Source: CBDCCV01 sp965215025
GTDB lineage: Bacteria; Bacteroidota; Rhodothermia; Rhodothermales; Salinibacteraceae
DNA length: 64,000 nucleotides
Assembly: GCA_965215025.1 (NCBI GenBank)
Contig: CBDCCV010000001.1
Location: 1,550,001-1,614,000 of the forward strand
Reading direction: 5' to 3'
Part shown: positions 1 to 9,878 of the stretch, piece after piece
How the letters are laid out: each line of letters begins with the position of its first letter
How positions within the stretch are numbered: position 1 is the stretch's first letter
Translations under genes and position numbers: made by a program
The notes under the pieces: model-generated
The model's input: the letters and a program-made list of their open reading frames with translations, nothing else
What the model was told of the DNA's origin: nothing
Databases searched by the model: none

Positions 1-98
1 GCGCACTCGAAGCTGTCGAAGGTGAGCGTCTCACCGCCTTTGGTGATCTGCATCACGTCGTGGTACGTGTTGCCGCAGGTGTCGCAGGTGCCTTCCAT
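1..98 (-). CDS. Small zinc-ribbon-like protein, 3' end beyond window
   Basis: Only the first 32-33 codons are inside the window. The peptide starts MEGTCDTCGNTY and continues through a hydrophilic stretch to FDSFECA. A CxxC pair near the N-terminus followed by a third Cys in an FDSFECA-type motif resembles small conserved treble-clef or zinc-ribbon proteins of unknown function. The ATG at 98 was chosen because it puts the CxxC close to the N-terminus, as in similar small proteins. No Shine-Dalgarno is visible and the frame stays open upstream. Function unknown; metal binding is inferred from the Cys spacing. Confidence 0.5.
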   Translation of the reverse strand, partial: MEGTCDTCGNTYHDVMQITKGGETLTFDSFEC

Positions 99-229
99 GA
101 CGAAGCGGGGGTTGAGATGGGGGGGGACGAGGGAAACAAAAGCAGGCCGGCGGCGCCCGGCGTTCGGGGCGTGGCCGGCCTGCTTCCGCAAAGAAACAGC
201 GTTTGGGCGCGGAAGGCGCCAGGCCGCGC

Positions 230-454
230 TTACCGATCTTGGAAGCTCGAGCGCAACGCCTCGAACGTCGGTGCCCAGAGGCCGACGAAGAGGCCGTCCA
301 TCTTCCGGTCGGCCACCCAGTAGAGGTAGAGCGAGAGGCCGATGGAGCCAAACGTGAGCGCGTGAAATAAGCTGAAGCCCGTCGAGCGCTTCGTGGCCAG
401 CTCAGCGCCTTGGAGCGCTTCTTCGGTGTAGTCTTGCGAGGAGAAAAGTGCCAT
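230..454 (-). CDS. Small hypothetical membrane protein
   Basis: This 74-aa protein begins MALFSSQDYTEE. A charged N-terminal third is followed by a hydrophobic segment (about residues 29-47, rich in F, L, Y and W) and a short C-terminal amphipathic part, so one or two membrane-associated helices are likely. The open frame extends upstream, but that part is Pro/Arg/Ala-rich and looks non-coding, so the ATG at 454 is preferred. No recognised family. It may be co-transcribed with the partial gene downstream at 1-98 and is divergent from the hydrolase at 680. Confidence 0.5.
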   Translation of the reverse strand: MALFSSQDYTEEALQGAELATKRSTGFSLFHALTFGSIGLSLYLYWVADRKMDGLFVGLWAPTFEALRSSFQDR

Positions 455-679
455 AGAACGAGTCGCATCTGATAGGTGAGGAGAACGCGGTGTGGATGGA
501 CTACCAAAGGAACCTTCACATTGTTTTGCCTCCGGCGGGGGGCGGCGGGTAAAGATCTGGACAAACGCCCGCGATGCCGCGCCCCCGCCGGCAGCAGACG
601 GCTGCCTCACCTGAGCCGAACCCTCTACGCGCGCGCTGCCGTTGCAGAGGCCACTTTTTCCACCACAGCAAAACGCCTC

Positions 680-1462
680 ATGAAGCTACACTACCAGCAT
701 TACGGTCAGGAGAAATCCGCCGGGGCGCCGCCGCTCCTCATCCTGCACGGCCTCCTCGGCGCCAGCGGCAACTGGCACACCCTGAGCCGCAGCGTCTTCG
801 GCGAGCGCTTTGCCGTCTACGCCATCGACCAGCGCAACCACGGCCGCTCCCCACACGCGGGCGCCTTCGACTACCCCACGCTGGCCGATGACGTGCGTGA
901 CTTCCTCGACCAGCACGAGATCGAGCAGGCGCACCTCCTGGGCCACTCGATGGGCGGCAAGACGGCCATGCAGATGGCCCTCGCGTACCCCGAGCGCACC
1001 CAAACGCTCATCGTGGCCGACATCGCGCCGAAGGCCTACCCGCCGCACCACCTTCCGCTCCTCGAAGCGCTCGCCGCCCTCGACCCCTCCGCGTACGAGA
1101 GCCGCGAGGCCATCGACGAAGCGCTCGCCGAGGAGGTCCCTTCGCGCCCGGTGCGGCAGTTTCTTCTGAAAAACCTCGCCTACGAGGACGGCCGCTACGC
1201 CTGGCAGATGAACCTCCCCGCCATCCGCGAGGGCTACGACGCCATCAGCAGCGCCATCGAGGCCGGGGGGTGCTTCGGCAGCCCCACGCTTTTCCTGCGC
1301 GGCGAGGAGTCGGACTACGTCGCCGAAGAGGACCTCGGCGCCATCCGCAAGCTCTTCCCCGAGGCGAAGCTGGAAACCATCAAAGGCGCCGGCCACTGGC
1401 TCCACGCCGATCAGCCCGACGCCTTCGGTGAGGCGGTGATGGCGTTTCTGCGCGAGAGCTAA
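680..1462 (+). CDS. Alpha/beta hydrolase (YbfF-like esterase)
   Basis: This 260-aa cytosolic hydrolase has the alpha/beta fold. An oxyanion-hole HGLLG motif lies near residue 23, the nucleophile elbow GHSMGG has Ser90, an acidic residue follows the LRGEESD motif, and the catalytic His is in GAGHWLHAD near the C-terminus. Order and spacing match the YbfF/esterase branch that hydrolyses short acyl esters; the true substrate is unknown. The open frame begins at 476, but residues before MKLHYQ are low-complexity and unlike the family, so ATG 680 is used. It stands alone, divergent from the small gene at 230-454. Confidence 0.85.
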   Translation: MKLHYQHYGQEKSAGAPPLLILHGLLGASGNWHTLSRSVFGERFAVYAIDQRNHGRSPHAGAFDYPTLADDVRDFLDQHEIEQAHLLGHSMGGKTAMQMALAYPERTQTLIVADIAPKAYPPHHLPLLEALAALDPSAYESREAIDEALAEEVPSRPVRQFLLKNLAYEDGRYAWQMNLPAIREGYDAISSAIEAGGCFGSPTLFLRGEESDYVAEEDLGAIRKLFPEAKLETIKGAGHWLHADQPDAFGEAVMAFLRES

Positions 1463-1513
1463 AGGGCGGGCTGTGGCCGTCCGAAAGAAGATCCTGCGGG
1501 AGGGACGGCGTGG

Positions 1514-1533
1514 GGGCGTATCGCCATACGCCC
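1514..1533. repeat. Short palindrome GGGCGTAT-CGCC-ATACGCCC
   Basis: A perfect 8-bp inverted repeat with a 4-nt loop in the spacer after the hydrolase. The outer sequence (GGGGGCGTAT) resembles the GTAGGGGCGTAT arm at 60322, so it is grouped with the dispersed palindrome family. No T-run follows, so it is not a standard terminator. Confidence 0.6.
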
Positions 1534-1633
1534 TGTCTTCGGCCGAGTGGTGCACAGCCAAAAGGCGTGGATCTCGCGGCACGGACGGGTCAGAAGAAAA
1601 CTCCGCGTGAAGCCTTTGGCGCACGCCAGGCGC

Positions 1634-1675
1634 GGGCTAACGGTTCGCTAACCGTGTGGTAACCGTGGCTTAACG
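1634..1675. promoter_or_regulatory. Four TAAC motifs at exact 11-bp spacing (putative operator)
   Basis: TAAC occurs at 1638, 1649, 1660 and 1671, each inside a degenerate 11-mer (for example GTTCGCTAACC then GTGTGGTAACC). The spacing is one helical turn, so all copies face the same side of the DNA. The array lies about 100 bp before the start of the large secreted protein at 1773. Reading it as a cooperative protein-binding site is inference. The rest of the 1463-1772 spacer holds only the palindrome at 1514 and no ORF I would support. Confidence 0.4.
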
Positions 1676-1772
1676 AGCGGAGCGCGTCGCGTCGCTTTAT
1701 TGGTGAAGCTCCCGCGAAGTCAATTCCGCAGGAGGTCTCCGCCGCCTTCACCCAGCCGCTCAACCTTATCTT

Positions 1773-4700
1773 ATGCGCTCGCTACCGCGTTTCCTCGCCC
1801 TCTTCCTGCTTGCCGCGCTCTTCGCCACCGGCGCCGCCCACGCGCAGCCCGATCCGCAGCTCGCGCTCCTGGGCACGTACGAGACGAACATCTTCGACGA
1901 GGGCGCCGCCGAGATTGCCGCCTTTGATCCGGTCACCGGCCGCCTCTTCTTCGTCAACGCCGACGCCAACGAGGTCGTCGCGCTCGGCATCAGCGACCCG
2001 GCAAGCCCGCAGGAGGCCGCGCGGCTGAGCCTGGCCGACCTCGGCGCGGACCCAGGCGGCTCGGCCAACACGGTGGCCGCCGCCGGGGGCCTCGTGGCCG
2101 TGGCCGTCGCCGCTGAGGACGAGCAGGCGCCGGGCCAGGTCGTCTTCTTCGACAGCGACACGTTCGGCGAGGACATCCTGGAGGCCGTCCCCGTCGGCGC
2201 GCTGCCGGACGGGATGGCGTTTACGCCGGACGGCCAGACGCTCGTCGTCGCCAACGAGGGCGAGCCGAGCGAGGACTACACGGTCGATCCGGAAGGCAGC
2301 GTCAGCCTCATCGACGTGAGCAGCTTTGCGGAGACGCGCGTGGGCTTCACCGCGTTCAACGGGCAGGAAGCCGCGCTCGAAGCGGAAGGCATCCGCATCT
2401 TCGGGCCGGGCGCCTCGGTAGCTGAGGACCTGGAGCCGGAGTACGTCGCCATTTCGCCCGACGGCGCCACGGCGTACGTCTCCATCCAGGAGAACAACGC
2501 CATCGCCATTATCGACCTCGCCACGGCCACGGTGACGGAGCTTGCCGGCCTCGGCTTCAAAGACCACAGCCAGAGCGGCCAGGGCTTCGACGCCTCCAAC
2601 GAGGACGGCGGCATCAACATCGAGACGTGGCCCGTTTTGGGAATGTACCAGCCCGACGCGCTCGCCGCCTTCGCCGTCGGCGGGCAGACGTACGTCGTCA
2701 CCGCCAACGAGGGCGACGGGCGCGACTACGACGGCTTTAGCGAAGAGGCCGACGTCGCTGATCTGAATCTCGACCCCACGGCCTACCCCGACGCCGCCAC
2801 GCTCCAGCTTGAGGAAAACCTCGGCGCGCTTACCTCCACCACGGCCACCGGCGACGCGGACGGCGATGGCGACATCGACCAGATCTACGCCTTCGGCGCG
2901 CGCTCGTTCTCGATCCTCGAAGCCACGGGCGGCGGGCTGAGCCTCATCTACGACAGCGGCGACGACCTGGAGCAGCGCACCGCCGAGGCCTATCCGGACA
3001 ACTTCAACGCGGACAACGACGAGAACCAGAGCTTCGACAGTCGCTCGGACAACAAAGGCCCGGAGCCGGAGGCGGTGACCGTGGGCGTGGTGGACGGGAC
3101 GCCCTACGCCTTTGTTGGCCTCGAAAGGATCGGCGGGGTGGCGGTGTACGACGTGAGCAGTCCGGCCAGCCCGCGCTTCGTGCAGTACGTCAACAACCGC
3201 GACTTCTCCGTCGAAGATGTCGAAGCCTCGGTGGAGGGCGACGGCGCGGTGGGCGACCTCGGGCCGGAGAGCATCGTCTTCATCCCGGCCTCGGAGGCGC
3301 CGAGCGGGCAGAACCTCGTGGCCGTCGCCAACGAGGTGAGCGGGACGGTCTCCTTCTTCTCCTTCGCGCCCGAAGACGACGGCGATGACACGTTCCAGCT
3401 TCAGCTCCTGCACGCCTCCGACCTCGAAGCCGGCGTCCCGGCGCTTGACGACGCGCCGCGCTTTTCCGCCGTGGTGAATGCGCTGCGCCCGGAGTTCGCC
3501 AACACGCTGCTCCTCTCCTCGGGCGACAACTACATCCCCGGCCCGTTTTTCGACGCGGGCAGCGAAGAGGCCCTCGCCCCGTTCGTGGGCGTGCCGAGCG
3601 ACGGGCGCGCCGACATCGCCATCATGAACGCCATCGGGTTTGACGCCTCGGCCATCGGCAACCACGAGTTCGACCGGGGGCCGGACGTCGTGGCCTCGCT
3701 CATCGGCCCCGACGGCGCCTACCCCGGCACGCAGTTCCCGTACCTGAGCGCGAACCTGCGCTTTGAAGAGGAAAGCCCGCTCGCCCCGTTCGTCGTCGAA
3801 CCCGCCGGGGCGCCCGAGCCGAACTCGATCACGCGCTCGGTCATCTTCGAGCGCGGCGGCGAGCAGATTGGCGTCGTTGGCGCCACGACGCCGCGCCTGC
3901 CCATCATCACCTCGCCGGGCGAGGGCACCACGGTCCTTCCGCCCGACGCGGACGACCTCATGGCACTCGCCGATCTGATCCAAGCCGAGGTGGACGCGCT
4001 CACGGCCGAGGGCGTCAACAAGGTCATCCTCGTCTCGCACCTGCAGCAGTTCTCCATCGAGGAGCAGCTGGCCGGGCTGCTCGAAGGCGTGGACCTGATT
4101 GTGGCCGGCGGCTCGGACCGCCTCCTGGCCGACGCCACCGACCGCCTCCGCACCGGCGATGAGGCCGAGGGGCCGTACCCCGTGATGGAGACCTCCGCCG
4201 ACGGCAACCCCGTCCTCTTGGTAAGCACGGCGGGGCAGTACGAGTACGTGGGCCGGCTCGTGGTCGAGTTCACCGAAGAGGGCGTCGTCCTGCCCATGAG
4301 CGTGGACGAAGACGTCAGCGGTGCCTACGCGGCCGATGACCAGGGCGTGGACGACGTAGATGGCGAGCCGGACGAGACCGTCGTAAACATCACCGACGCC
4401 ATCCGCGGCGTGCTCGAAGAGCGCCTGAGCAACACCTTCGGCGAGACGGCCGTTTTCCTCAACGGCATCCGCAACGACGTGCGCACGCAGGAGACGAACC
4501 TCGGCGACCTCACCGCCGATGCCAACCTCGCCATCGCCCGAGATGCGGACGAAAGCGTGGTGCTCTCCATCAAAAACGGCGGCGGCATCCGCGACTTCAT
4601 CGGCGCCTTCGACCCGGACACGGGCGAGCCAATCCCGCCGCCGGCCACGCAGTTCTACGACGAAGGCTCCGTCTCGCAGCTTGCCATCGAGAACGCGCTG

Positions 4701-5837
4701 CGCTTCAACAACGGCCTCTCGCTCCTCACGCTCACGGCCGAGCAGCTTCTCGCAGCGCTCGAAAACGGCGTGAGCGAGGTCGAGGACATCGGCGGGCGCT
4801 TCCCGCAGATCGCCGGCGTGCGCTTCTCCTTCGACCCGGACCGGCCGGCGGGCGAGCGCGTCGTGACCGTCGCCGTCGTGGGCGAGGACGAGGAGGTGGA
4901 CGATGTCGTGGCACAAGACGGCGAGGTCGTGGGCGACCCGGAGCGCACGTTCCGCATCGTCACCTTGAGCTTTCTGGCCGACGGCGGCGACGGCTACGAA
5001 GTCTTCACCGAAGCCACGAACCGCGTCGATCTCGAAGAGGAGGAGGCCACCGGCGACGCGCGGTTCGCCCCGGACGGCACCGAGCAGGACGCGCTGGCGG
5101 AGTACCTCCTCGCCAACTTCCCCGACGGCGATCCTTACGCCATGGCCGACACGCCGCGCGAGGAGGACGAGCGCATCCAAAACCTCAACTTCCGCGACGA
5201 CGACGTGATCGATGGCGACGGGGCCGACGCCACGCCGCCCGTCTGCGGCGAGATCGTCGTGGACCGCGACGGCGAGCCGCCCTCCATCACCACCTCGGCC
5301 ACGGATGAAGAGAGCGGCATCGCGTCCATCACCTTCACGCGCTTGAAGAACCTCGACGGCTTCTACGCCCTCGACGGCGAGGACGAAGCCGGCGGCTTCG
5401 CGCAGGGCGACGCGGTGACGTTCGACGCCGAAGAGGTGGAAGCAGTGGAGTTCGGCGGCACGCTCGCCGACGCCTCGCAGCGCCGCGTGGCCATCGTGGT
5501 GACGGTCGAGAACGGCGCGGGGCTGACGGCGGAGTGCGACCCGGTCGTCTCGCAGGTGGACGCGGCGGTGCCGACGGCCTTCGCGCTCGAGGGCAACTAC
5601 CCGAACCCGGTGCGCTCGGGGACGACGATCCGCTTCGCCGTGGCCGAGAAGTCGGCGGTGACGCTCGAAGTCTACGACGTGCTGGGCCGGCGCGTGGCTT
5701 CTCTGGTAGATGAGGAGATGTCGCCGGGGAGCTACACGGTGCGCTGGGCGGCGGGCGGCTTGCCGAGCGGCACGTACGTCTACCGGATGCGCGCCGGCTC
5801 TTTCGCCGAGAGCCGCACGCTGACGCTCGTGCGCTGA
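1773..5837 (+). CDS. Secreted choice-of-anchor I / 5'-nucleotidase-like protein with sorting domain
   Basis: This 1354-aa exported protein starts with a signal peptide (MRSLPRFLALFLLAALFATG, cleavage near AHA-QP). Residues about 30-520 look like the repetitive choice-of-anchor I beta-propeller. Residues about 540-790 resemble a calcineurin-like metallophosphoesterase, with LLHASDLEAG near 546 and GNHEFDRG near 629. Residues about 870-1090 match the 5'-nucleotidase C-terminal domain. The end (GNYPNPV near 1273, then VYDVLGRRV) is a type IX-like C-terminal sorting domain. The usual DxH metal motif reads DLE here, so activity may be altered. Expected location is the cell surface or outside the cell. 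It is acidic and Asp/Glu-rich. Phosphoester hydrolysis is inferred from domains only. Confidence 0.88.
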   Translation: MRSLPRFLALFLLAALFATGAAHAQPDPQLALLGTYETNIFDEGAAEIAAFDPVTGRLFFVNADANEVVALGISDPASPQEAARLSLADLGADPGGSANTVAAAGGLVAVAVAAEDEQAPGQVVFFDSDTFGEDILEAVPVGALPDGMAFTPDGQTLVVANEGEPSEDYTVDPEGSVSLIDVSSFAETRVGFTAFNGQEAALEAEGIRIFGPGASVAEDLEPEYVAISPDGATAYVSIQENNAIAIIDLATATVTELAGLGFKDHSQSGQGFDASNEDGGINIETWPVLGMYQPDALAAFAVGGQTYVVTANEGDGRDYDGFSEEADVADLNLDPTAYPDAATLQLEENLGALTSTTATGDADGDGDIDQIYAFGARSFSILEATGGGLSLIYDSGDDLEQRTAEAYPDNFNADNDENQSFDSRSDNKGPEPEAVTVGVVDGTPYAFVGLERIGGVAVYDVSSPASPRFVQYVNNRDFSVEDVEASVEGDGAVGDLGPESIVFIPASEAPSGQNLVAVANEVSGTVSFFSFAPEDDGDDTFQLQLLHASDLEAGVPALDDAPRFSAVVNALRPEFANTLLLSSGDNYIPGPFFDAGSEEALAPFVGVPSDGRADIAIMNAIGFDASAIGNHEFDRGPDVVASLIGPDGAYPGTQFPYLSANLRFEEESPLAPFVVEPAGAPEPNSITRSVIFERGGEQIGVVGATTPRLPIITSPGEGTTVLPPDADDLMALADLIQAEVDALTAEGVNKVILVSHLQQFSIEEQLAGLLEGVDLIVAGGSDRLLADATDRLRTGDEAEGPYPVMETSADGNPVLLVSTAGQYEYVGRLVVEFTEEGVVLPMSVDEDVSGAYAADDQGVDDVDGEPDETVVNITDAIRGVLEERLSNTFGETAVFLNGIRNDVRTQETNLGDLTADANLAIARDADESVVLSIKNGGGIRDFIGAFDPDTGEPIPPPATQFYDEGSVSQLAIENALRFNNGLSLLTLTAEQLLAALENGVSEVEDIGGRFPQIAGVRFSFDPDRPAGERVVTVAVVGEDEEVDDVVAQDGEVVGDPERTFRIVTLSFLADGGDGYEVFTEATNRVDLEEEEATGDARFAPDGTEQDALAEYLLANFPDGDPYAMADTPREEDERIQNLNFRDDDVIDGDGADATPPVCGEIVVDRDGEPPSITTSATDEESGIASITFTRLKNLDGFYALDGEDEAGGFAQGDAVTFDAEEVEAVEFGGTLADASQRRVAIVVTVENGAGLTAECDPVVSQVDAAVPTAFALEGNYPNPVRSGTTIRFAVAEKSAVTLEVYDVLGRRVASLVDEEMSPGSYTVRWAAGGLPSGTYVYRMRAGSFAESRTLTLVR

Positions 5838-5866
5838 CGCCAGAGGCGAGCGCTCTGGGAGACCGA

Positions 5867-5909
5867 GCAGGCCGCCGGGGGGATTGGCTCCGGCGGCCTG
5901 CGGCGTTTT
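5867..5909. terminator. Bidirectional terminator between convergent genes
   Basis: A perfect 12-bp stem (GCAGGCCGCCGG at 5867-5878 with its complement at 5890-5901) is followed by GGCGTTTTA. It lies between the plus-strand secreted protein and the minus-strand permease, whose stop codon it nearly touches, so it could serve both transcripts. Confidence 0.7.
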
Positions 5910-7269
5910 ACGTGCTCCTGAGCGCTTCGAGCGGCTCGATGCGCGCGGCCCTACGCGCGGGCAGGACGCCGGCCAGAAGCGCCACCACGAGCGCCACGCC
6001 TAAGATGCCGAGCGCCATTGCCGCCGTCGTGTAAAAGACGCTCACCGGCGGAAAGCCGTGGCGGTACAGGTAAAAGCCCACGCCCCAGTCCAGGAGCCGC
6101 ACCACGCCGTAGCCCAGCATCAGCCCGGCGAGGCCGCCGAGGAACCCCAGCGCCGCGCTCTCGGCCACGAACAGCTTTTGCACATCGCCCTCGTCGCCGC
6201 CCACGGCCTTCATGATGCCGATCTCGCGGTAGCGCTCGCGCACGTTCATCGCCATCGTGTTGGCGATGCCCACCGTCGCCACCAGGAGCGCGATCAGGCC
6301 GACGATCCCCAGCGCCAGGTCCATGATCACGAAGAGCCGTTCAAGCTGCCGGAACTGGTCACGGAAGCTCGTCACAAAAACGCCGCTTTTTTCGATCTTT
6401 TCGCGCACGGCGTCCTGGTCGGCGCCTTCGACGGTTTGGACGCGGGCGGCGGCGTAGCCCTCCGAGGAGCCGCTCGCCCCGCGCAAGAGGAGGTCGAGCG
6501 TGGAGAAGAACGTCACCTTCTGCATCCCCTGCGCCACGCCGAGCGGGAGCACCACGCGCGTGAAGCCGCTCATCGGCTGGTTTTCTTCGTCTAAAAGACC
6601 GGCCACGCGCAGCCGGTACGTTTCCTCGCGGATGGGGAGCGCGCCGAGGCCCTGCCCGAACGCCATCGGCGCGGCGGCGAGCTTCGAGAGGTCGAGCGTG
6701 GCGGTGACGAGCGTAAGCGTGTCGCCCACGGCGCGCTGCGGATCGTCGAAGCCGAGGCGCCGTGCCATCGAAGGCGCCAGGAGCAGCGCCGAGTCCTCCG
6801 CCGCCTCGAAAAAGCGTCCGGCTTCGGGGCGGTACGAGGCGATCTCCTGAAACGCCATCGGGACGGCCTCGGCGTTCGCCATCACCTGCCGGCCGCCGGC
6901 CTTCACCTGCGCCGGGAAGGTGACCTCCGGGTACGCGGCCAGGACGCCGTCCATCTGCCCGATCACGCGCAAGAGGCTGTCGGTGAGGGGGACGACGCGC
7001 GCCGTGTCCCGGTGCTGCGGGGCGGTTTCTTGAAACGAGAAGTCGCCGAGGCTCGTCACCGGGTTCGGCTGCGAGGTCACGCGGAGCGTGTTGTAGAGGC
7101 CGAGCGCGCCGAACTCGGAGCGCGCGTTCTGTTGCAGGCCCGCGCCGTAGGAAAGCAGCGCCAAGAGCGCCGCCGCCCCCACGGCAACGCCCACGAGCGT
7201 CAAGAGGCTGCGCGTCCGGTTCCGCCGCAGGTTGGCGAAGGCGAGGCGGAAGAGGTCGGCGAGGCGCAT
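5908..7269 (-). CDS. MacB/FtsX-type ABC transporter permease
   Basis: This 453-aa inner-membrane protein has the usual layout: an N-terminal transmembrane helix after MRLADLFRLAFANLRRNRTR, a large extracytoplasmic MacB_PCD-like domain (about 45-300), and an FtsX domain with three helices (about 310-453). The GIMKAVG motif typical of the FtsX coupling region is present, and it ends in LPARRAARIEPLEALRST. It is transcribed after the ATPase at 7330-8076, with which it would form a MacB/LolCD-like mechanotransmission complex. No periplasmic adaptor gene is adjacent. The substrate is unknown. Confidence 0.9.
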   Translation of the reverse strand: MRLADLFRLAFANLRRNRTRSLLTLVGVAVGAAALLALLSYGAGLQQNARSEFGALGLYNTLRVTSQPNPVTSLGDFSFQETAPQHRDTARVVPLTDSLLRVIGQMDGVLAAYPEVTFPAQVKAGGRQVMANAEAVPMAFQEIASYRPEAGRFFEAAEDSALLLAPSMARRLGFDDPQRAVGDTLTLVTATLDLSKLAAAPMAFGQGLGALPIREETYRLRVAGLLDEENQPMSGFTRVVLPLGVAQGMQKVTFFSTLDLLLRGASGSSEGYAAARVQTVEGADQDAVREKIEKSGVFVTSFRDQFRQLERLFVIMDLALGIVGLIALLVATVGIANTMAMNVRERYREIGIMKAVGGDEGDVQKLFVAESAALGFLGGLAGLMLGYGVVRLLDWGVGFYLYRHGFPPVSVFYTTAAMALGILGVALVVALLAGVLPARRAARIEPLEALRST

Positions 7270-7329
7270 TTCGTAGGGGTGAGGGAGAGAACGGAGAAGA
7301 GGGCGGCAAGGATAGAGAGAAAAGCCCCT

Positions 7330-8076
<747 letters not shown>

Positions 8077-8109
8077 GCGCGTGGGGGGCAGCGGAGGAGG
8101 GCGGCGTGC

Positions 8110-8141
8110 TTTGCTACTGCGCGGCCCCGCCCGTAGTTTTA
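8110..8141 (+). promoter_or_regulatory. Candidate Bacteroidota-type promoter
   Basis: TTTG at 8110-8113 is followed after exactly 20 nt by TAGTTTTA (8134-8141), close to the Bacteroidota sigma consensus TTTG-N19/20-TAnnTTTG. It lies 49 bp before the DUF3667 gene. The consensus is established for Bacteroidota; its use here is inference. Confidence 0.4.
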
Positions 8142-8190
8142 GAACGGATGAAGAAAAGCGCGAGCGCTGCATTTCTGCCGAAGAAAGCAG

Positions 8191-9127
8191 ATGGAAGTCC
8201 AAACGCAAACAAGTCGGGAGCAAGCCGAGGCGCCGGCAGACGGTGCAGCGAAGCGCTGCCGCAACTGCGGAGCGCGCCTCACGGGGCCGTTCTGCGCGCA
8301 GTGTGGGCAGGAGGCACGGCGGCGGGATGTGCCGCTCGCGCAGCTCGGCCGCGAACTGCTCAGCGAGGTGTTCAGCTTCGACGCGCGCTTCTGGCGCACG
8401 CTCTGCCCGCTCCTGACGAGGCCGGGCCATCTCACGAACGAATACTTCGCCGGGCGGCGTAAGCGCTACGTGCCACCGCTGCGGCTCTACGTGTTCGTGA
8501 GCTTCGTCTACTTCCTGATGCTCGCGCTGCCGGGCGTCACCCCTTTCTTCGTGGATGACCCCCTTTCTGCGGATGGGTCGCAGATGAGCGCGGTAGCGCC
8601 GGCTGATTCGTCGCAGGCCGGCAGCGTCCTCGATTTTCCGGCGGAACCCGATGCAGAGGAAGCGACGTCCGAGCAGAGCGAGAGCCGGAGTGTGGCCTAC
8701 CAGCCAGACTGGGTACATGATGGCCGGTCACCTCTCGGCTTTCCTCTTCGCCCTCGTCCCGGTGATTGCCTTCGGGCTGGTGCTGCTGTACTGGCGCTCC
8801 GACCGGCTCTACGTGCATCACCTTGTGTTCACCCTGCATCTGCAAGCGTTCCTCTTCATCGCGATGATGCCGCGCATGATCTTGGGCGCGGCGCTGCCTG
8901 CGGGCGTCTACCTGCGGCTGGCCGACCCGCTCATGTGGGCGAGCCTGGCCGCGTTTTCCGTTTACGCGCTGTTTGCCGTGCGGCGCTTCTACGCGCAGGG
9001 CCGGTGGAAGACGGCGCTCAAGACGCTGCTGCTCGTCGCCTGGTACGGCATTGCGCTCGTGCTGAGCATTCTCACGCTCGTCGCCGGCTTCGCGCTCTAC
9101 AGGGCTGCGCCTTCGCTTCTCTGGTAG
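8191..9127 (+). pseudogene. DUF3667 family membrane protein, frameshifted
   Basis: The 5' half (8191 to about 8700) encodes an N-terminal zinc ribbon (CRNCG and CAQCGQ) followed by RTLCPLLTRPGHL, the EYFAGRRKRYVPPL motif and a first membrane segment, the classic start of DUF3667 proteins. The 3' half continues in the next frame (to 9127): GHLSAFLFALVPVIAFGL, the YVHHLVFTLHLQAF motif and three or four further membrane helices. The two halves join near 8690-8730 only if one base is inserted or two are lost relative to an intact gene. The original frame then runs open without stop through bioY, giving a misleading 551-codon fusion ORF. Either a recent inactivation or a sequencing error. Confidence 0.7.
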
Positions 9128-9258
9128 CACGTGCGACGGCAGGCGGTGAAGATGGTTTGCAGCCGGCGCGGGCGGTGGCTTTTCCACGCGGCGGGCCGTA
9201 CCTTTTTTGGCGATCCGCACCTCGACCGTCCGCCCGCAACCACGCCCGCAGATTAACG

Positions 9259-9846
9259 ATGACGACCCTTCTCCAACTCTCCGCTCCCCGAACGGCGCTC
9301 GTTGACCGGCTGCGCGAGGAGCAAGCCTCGGCGGCGGTGCAGGCGCTGGGCATCGTCGGCTTTGCGCTCTTGACGGCACTTGGCGCACAGGCGAAGATTT
9401 ACGTCTGGGAGGTGCCGTTCTCCTTGCAAACGCTGGCCGTCTACGGCAGCGGGCTGTTCCTGGGCTGGCGCAGCGGGATGCTGGCGCAGCTGCTGTACGT
9501 CACGCTCGGCCTCTTCCTGCCCGTCTACGCGGGCGACGGCTTTGGGCTGGCGTACTTCTACGCGGCGGCTTCGGCGGGCTACCTTCTGGCGTACCCGCTG
9601 GCGGCGGCGGCCACGGGCGCGCTCTCGCGGCGGTGGAACACGCTCACGGGCAGCGTCCTGGCGATGCTCGGCGGCTCCGTCGTCCTCTTCTCCATGGGCG
9701 TCGTCTGGCTGCACCACGCCGCCGGGCACGCCACGTGGGCCGAGTCCGTCACGCGCGGCTGGCTCTGGTTCATCCCCGCCGACGTGGCGAAGATCCTGCT
9801 CGTCGGCTTCCTGTACGCCGGCACGCGCCGCCTCTCGGATCGGTAG
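9259..9846 (+). CDS. bioY: Biotin transporter BioY
   Basis: This 195-aa integral membrane protein has six predicted helices. Typical BioY features are the FALLTALGAQAKIYVWEVPF segment, a conserved VPFSLQTLAVYGSGLFLG-like stretch and a GYLLAYPLAA-type helix. BioY is the substrate-binding S component of the ECF biotin importer; the T and A components are not in this window. ATG 9259 is the only start that gives the family length; the frame is open upstream into the DUF3667 gene. A terminator follows directly, so it is probably monocistronic or last in its unit. Confidence 0.92.
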   Translation: MTTLLQLSAPRTALVDRLREEQASAAVQALGIVGFALLTALGAQAKIYVWEVPFSLQTLAVYGSGLFLGWRSGMLAQLLYVTLGLFLPVYAGDGFGLAYFYAAASAGYLLAYPLAAAATGALSRRWNTLTGSVLAMLGGSVVLFSMGVVWLHHAAGHATWAESVTRGWLWFIPADVAKILLVGFLYAGTRRLSDR

Positions 9847-9878
9847 CGGCGGGCAGAACGCATTCGTAGAATGAGCAC

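Noticed and set aside
1782..5180. 1132-codon open frame on the minus strand
   Set aside because: It is antisense to the well-supported secreted protein; GC-rich third positions create long shadow frames. The translation is Val/Ala/Arg/Glu-rich with no domain.
8191..9846. A single 551-aa DUF3667-BioY fusion protein
   Set aside because: After about residue 170 the frame leaves the DUF3667 family and becomes nonsense until BioY begins at its own ATG; the real DUF3667 C-terminus is in the next frame.
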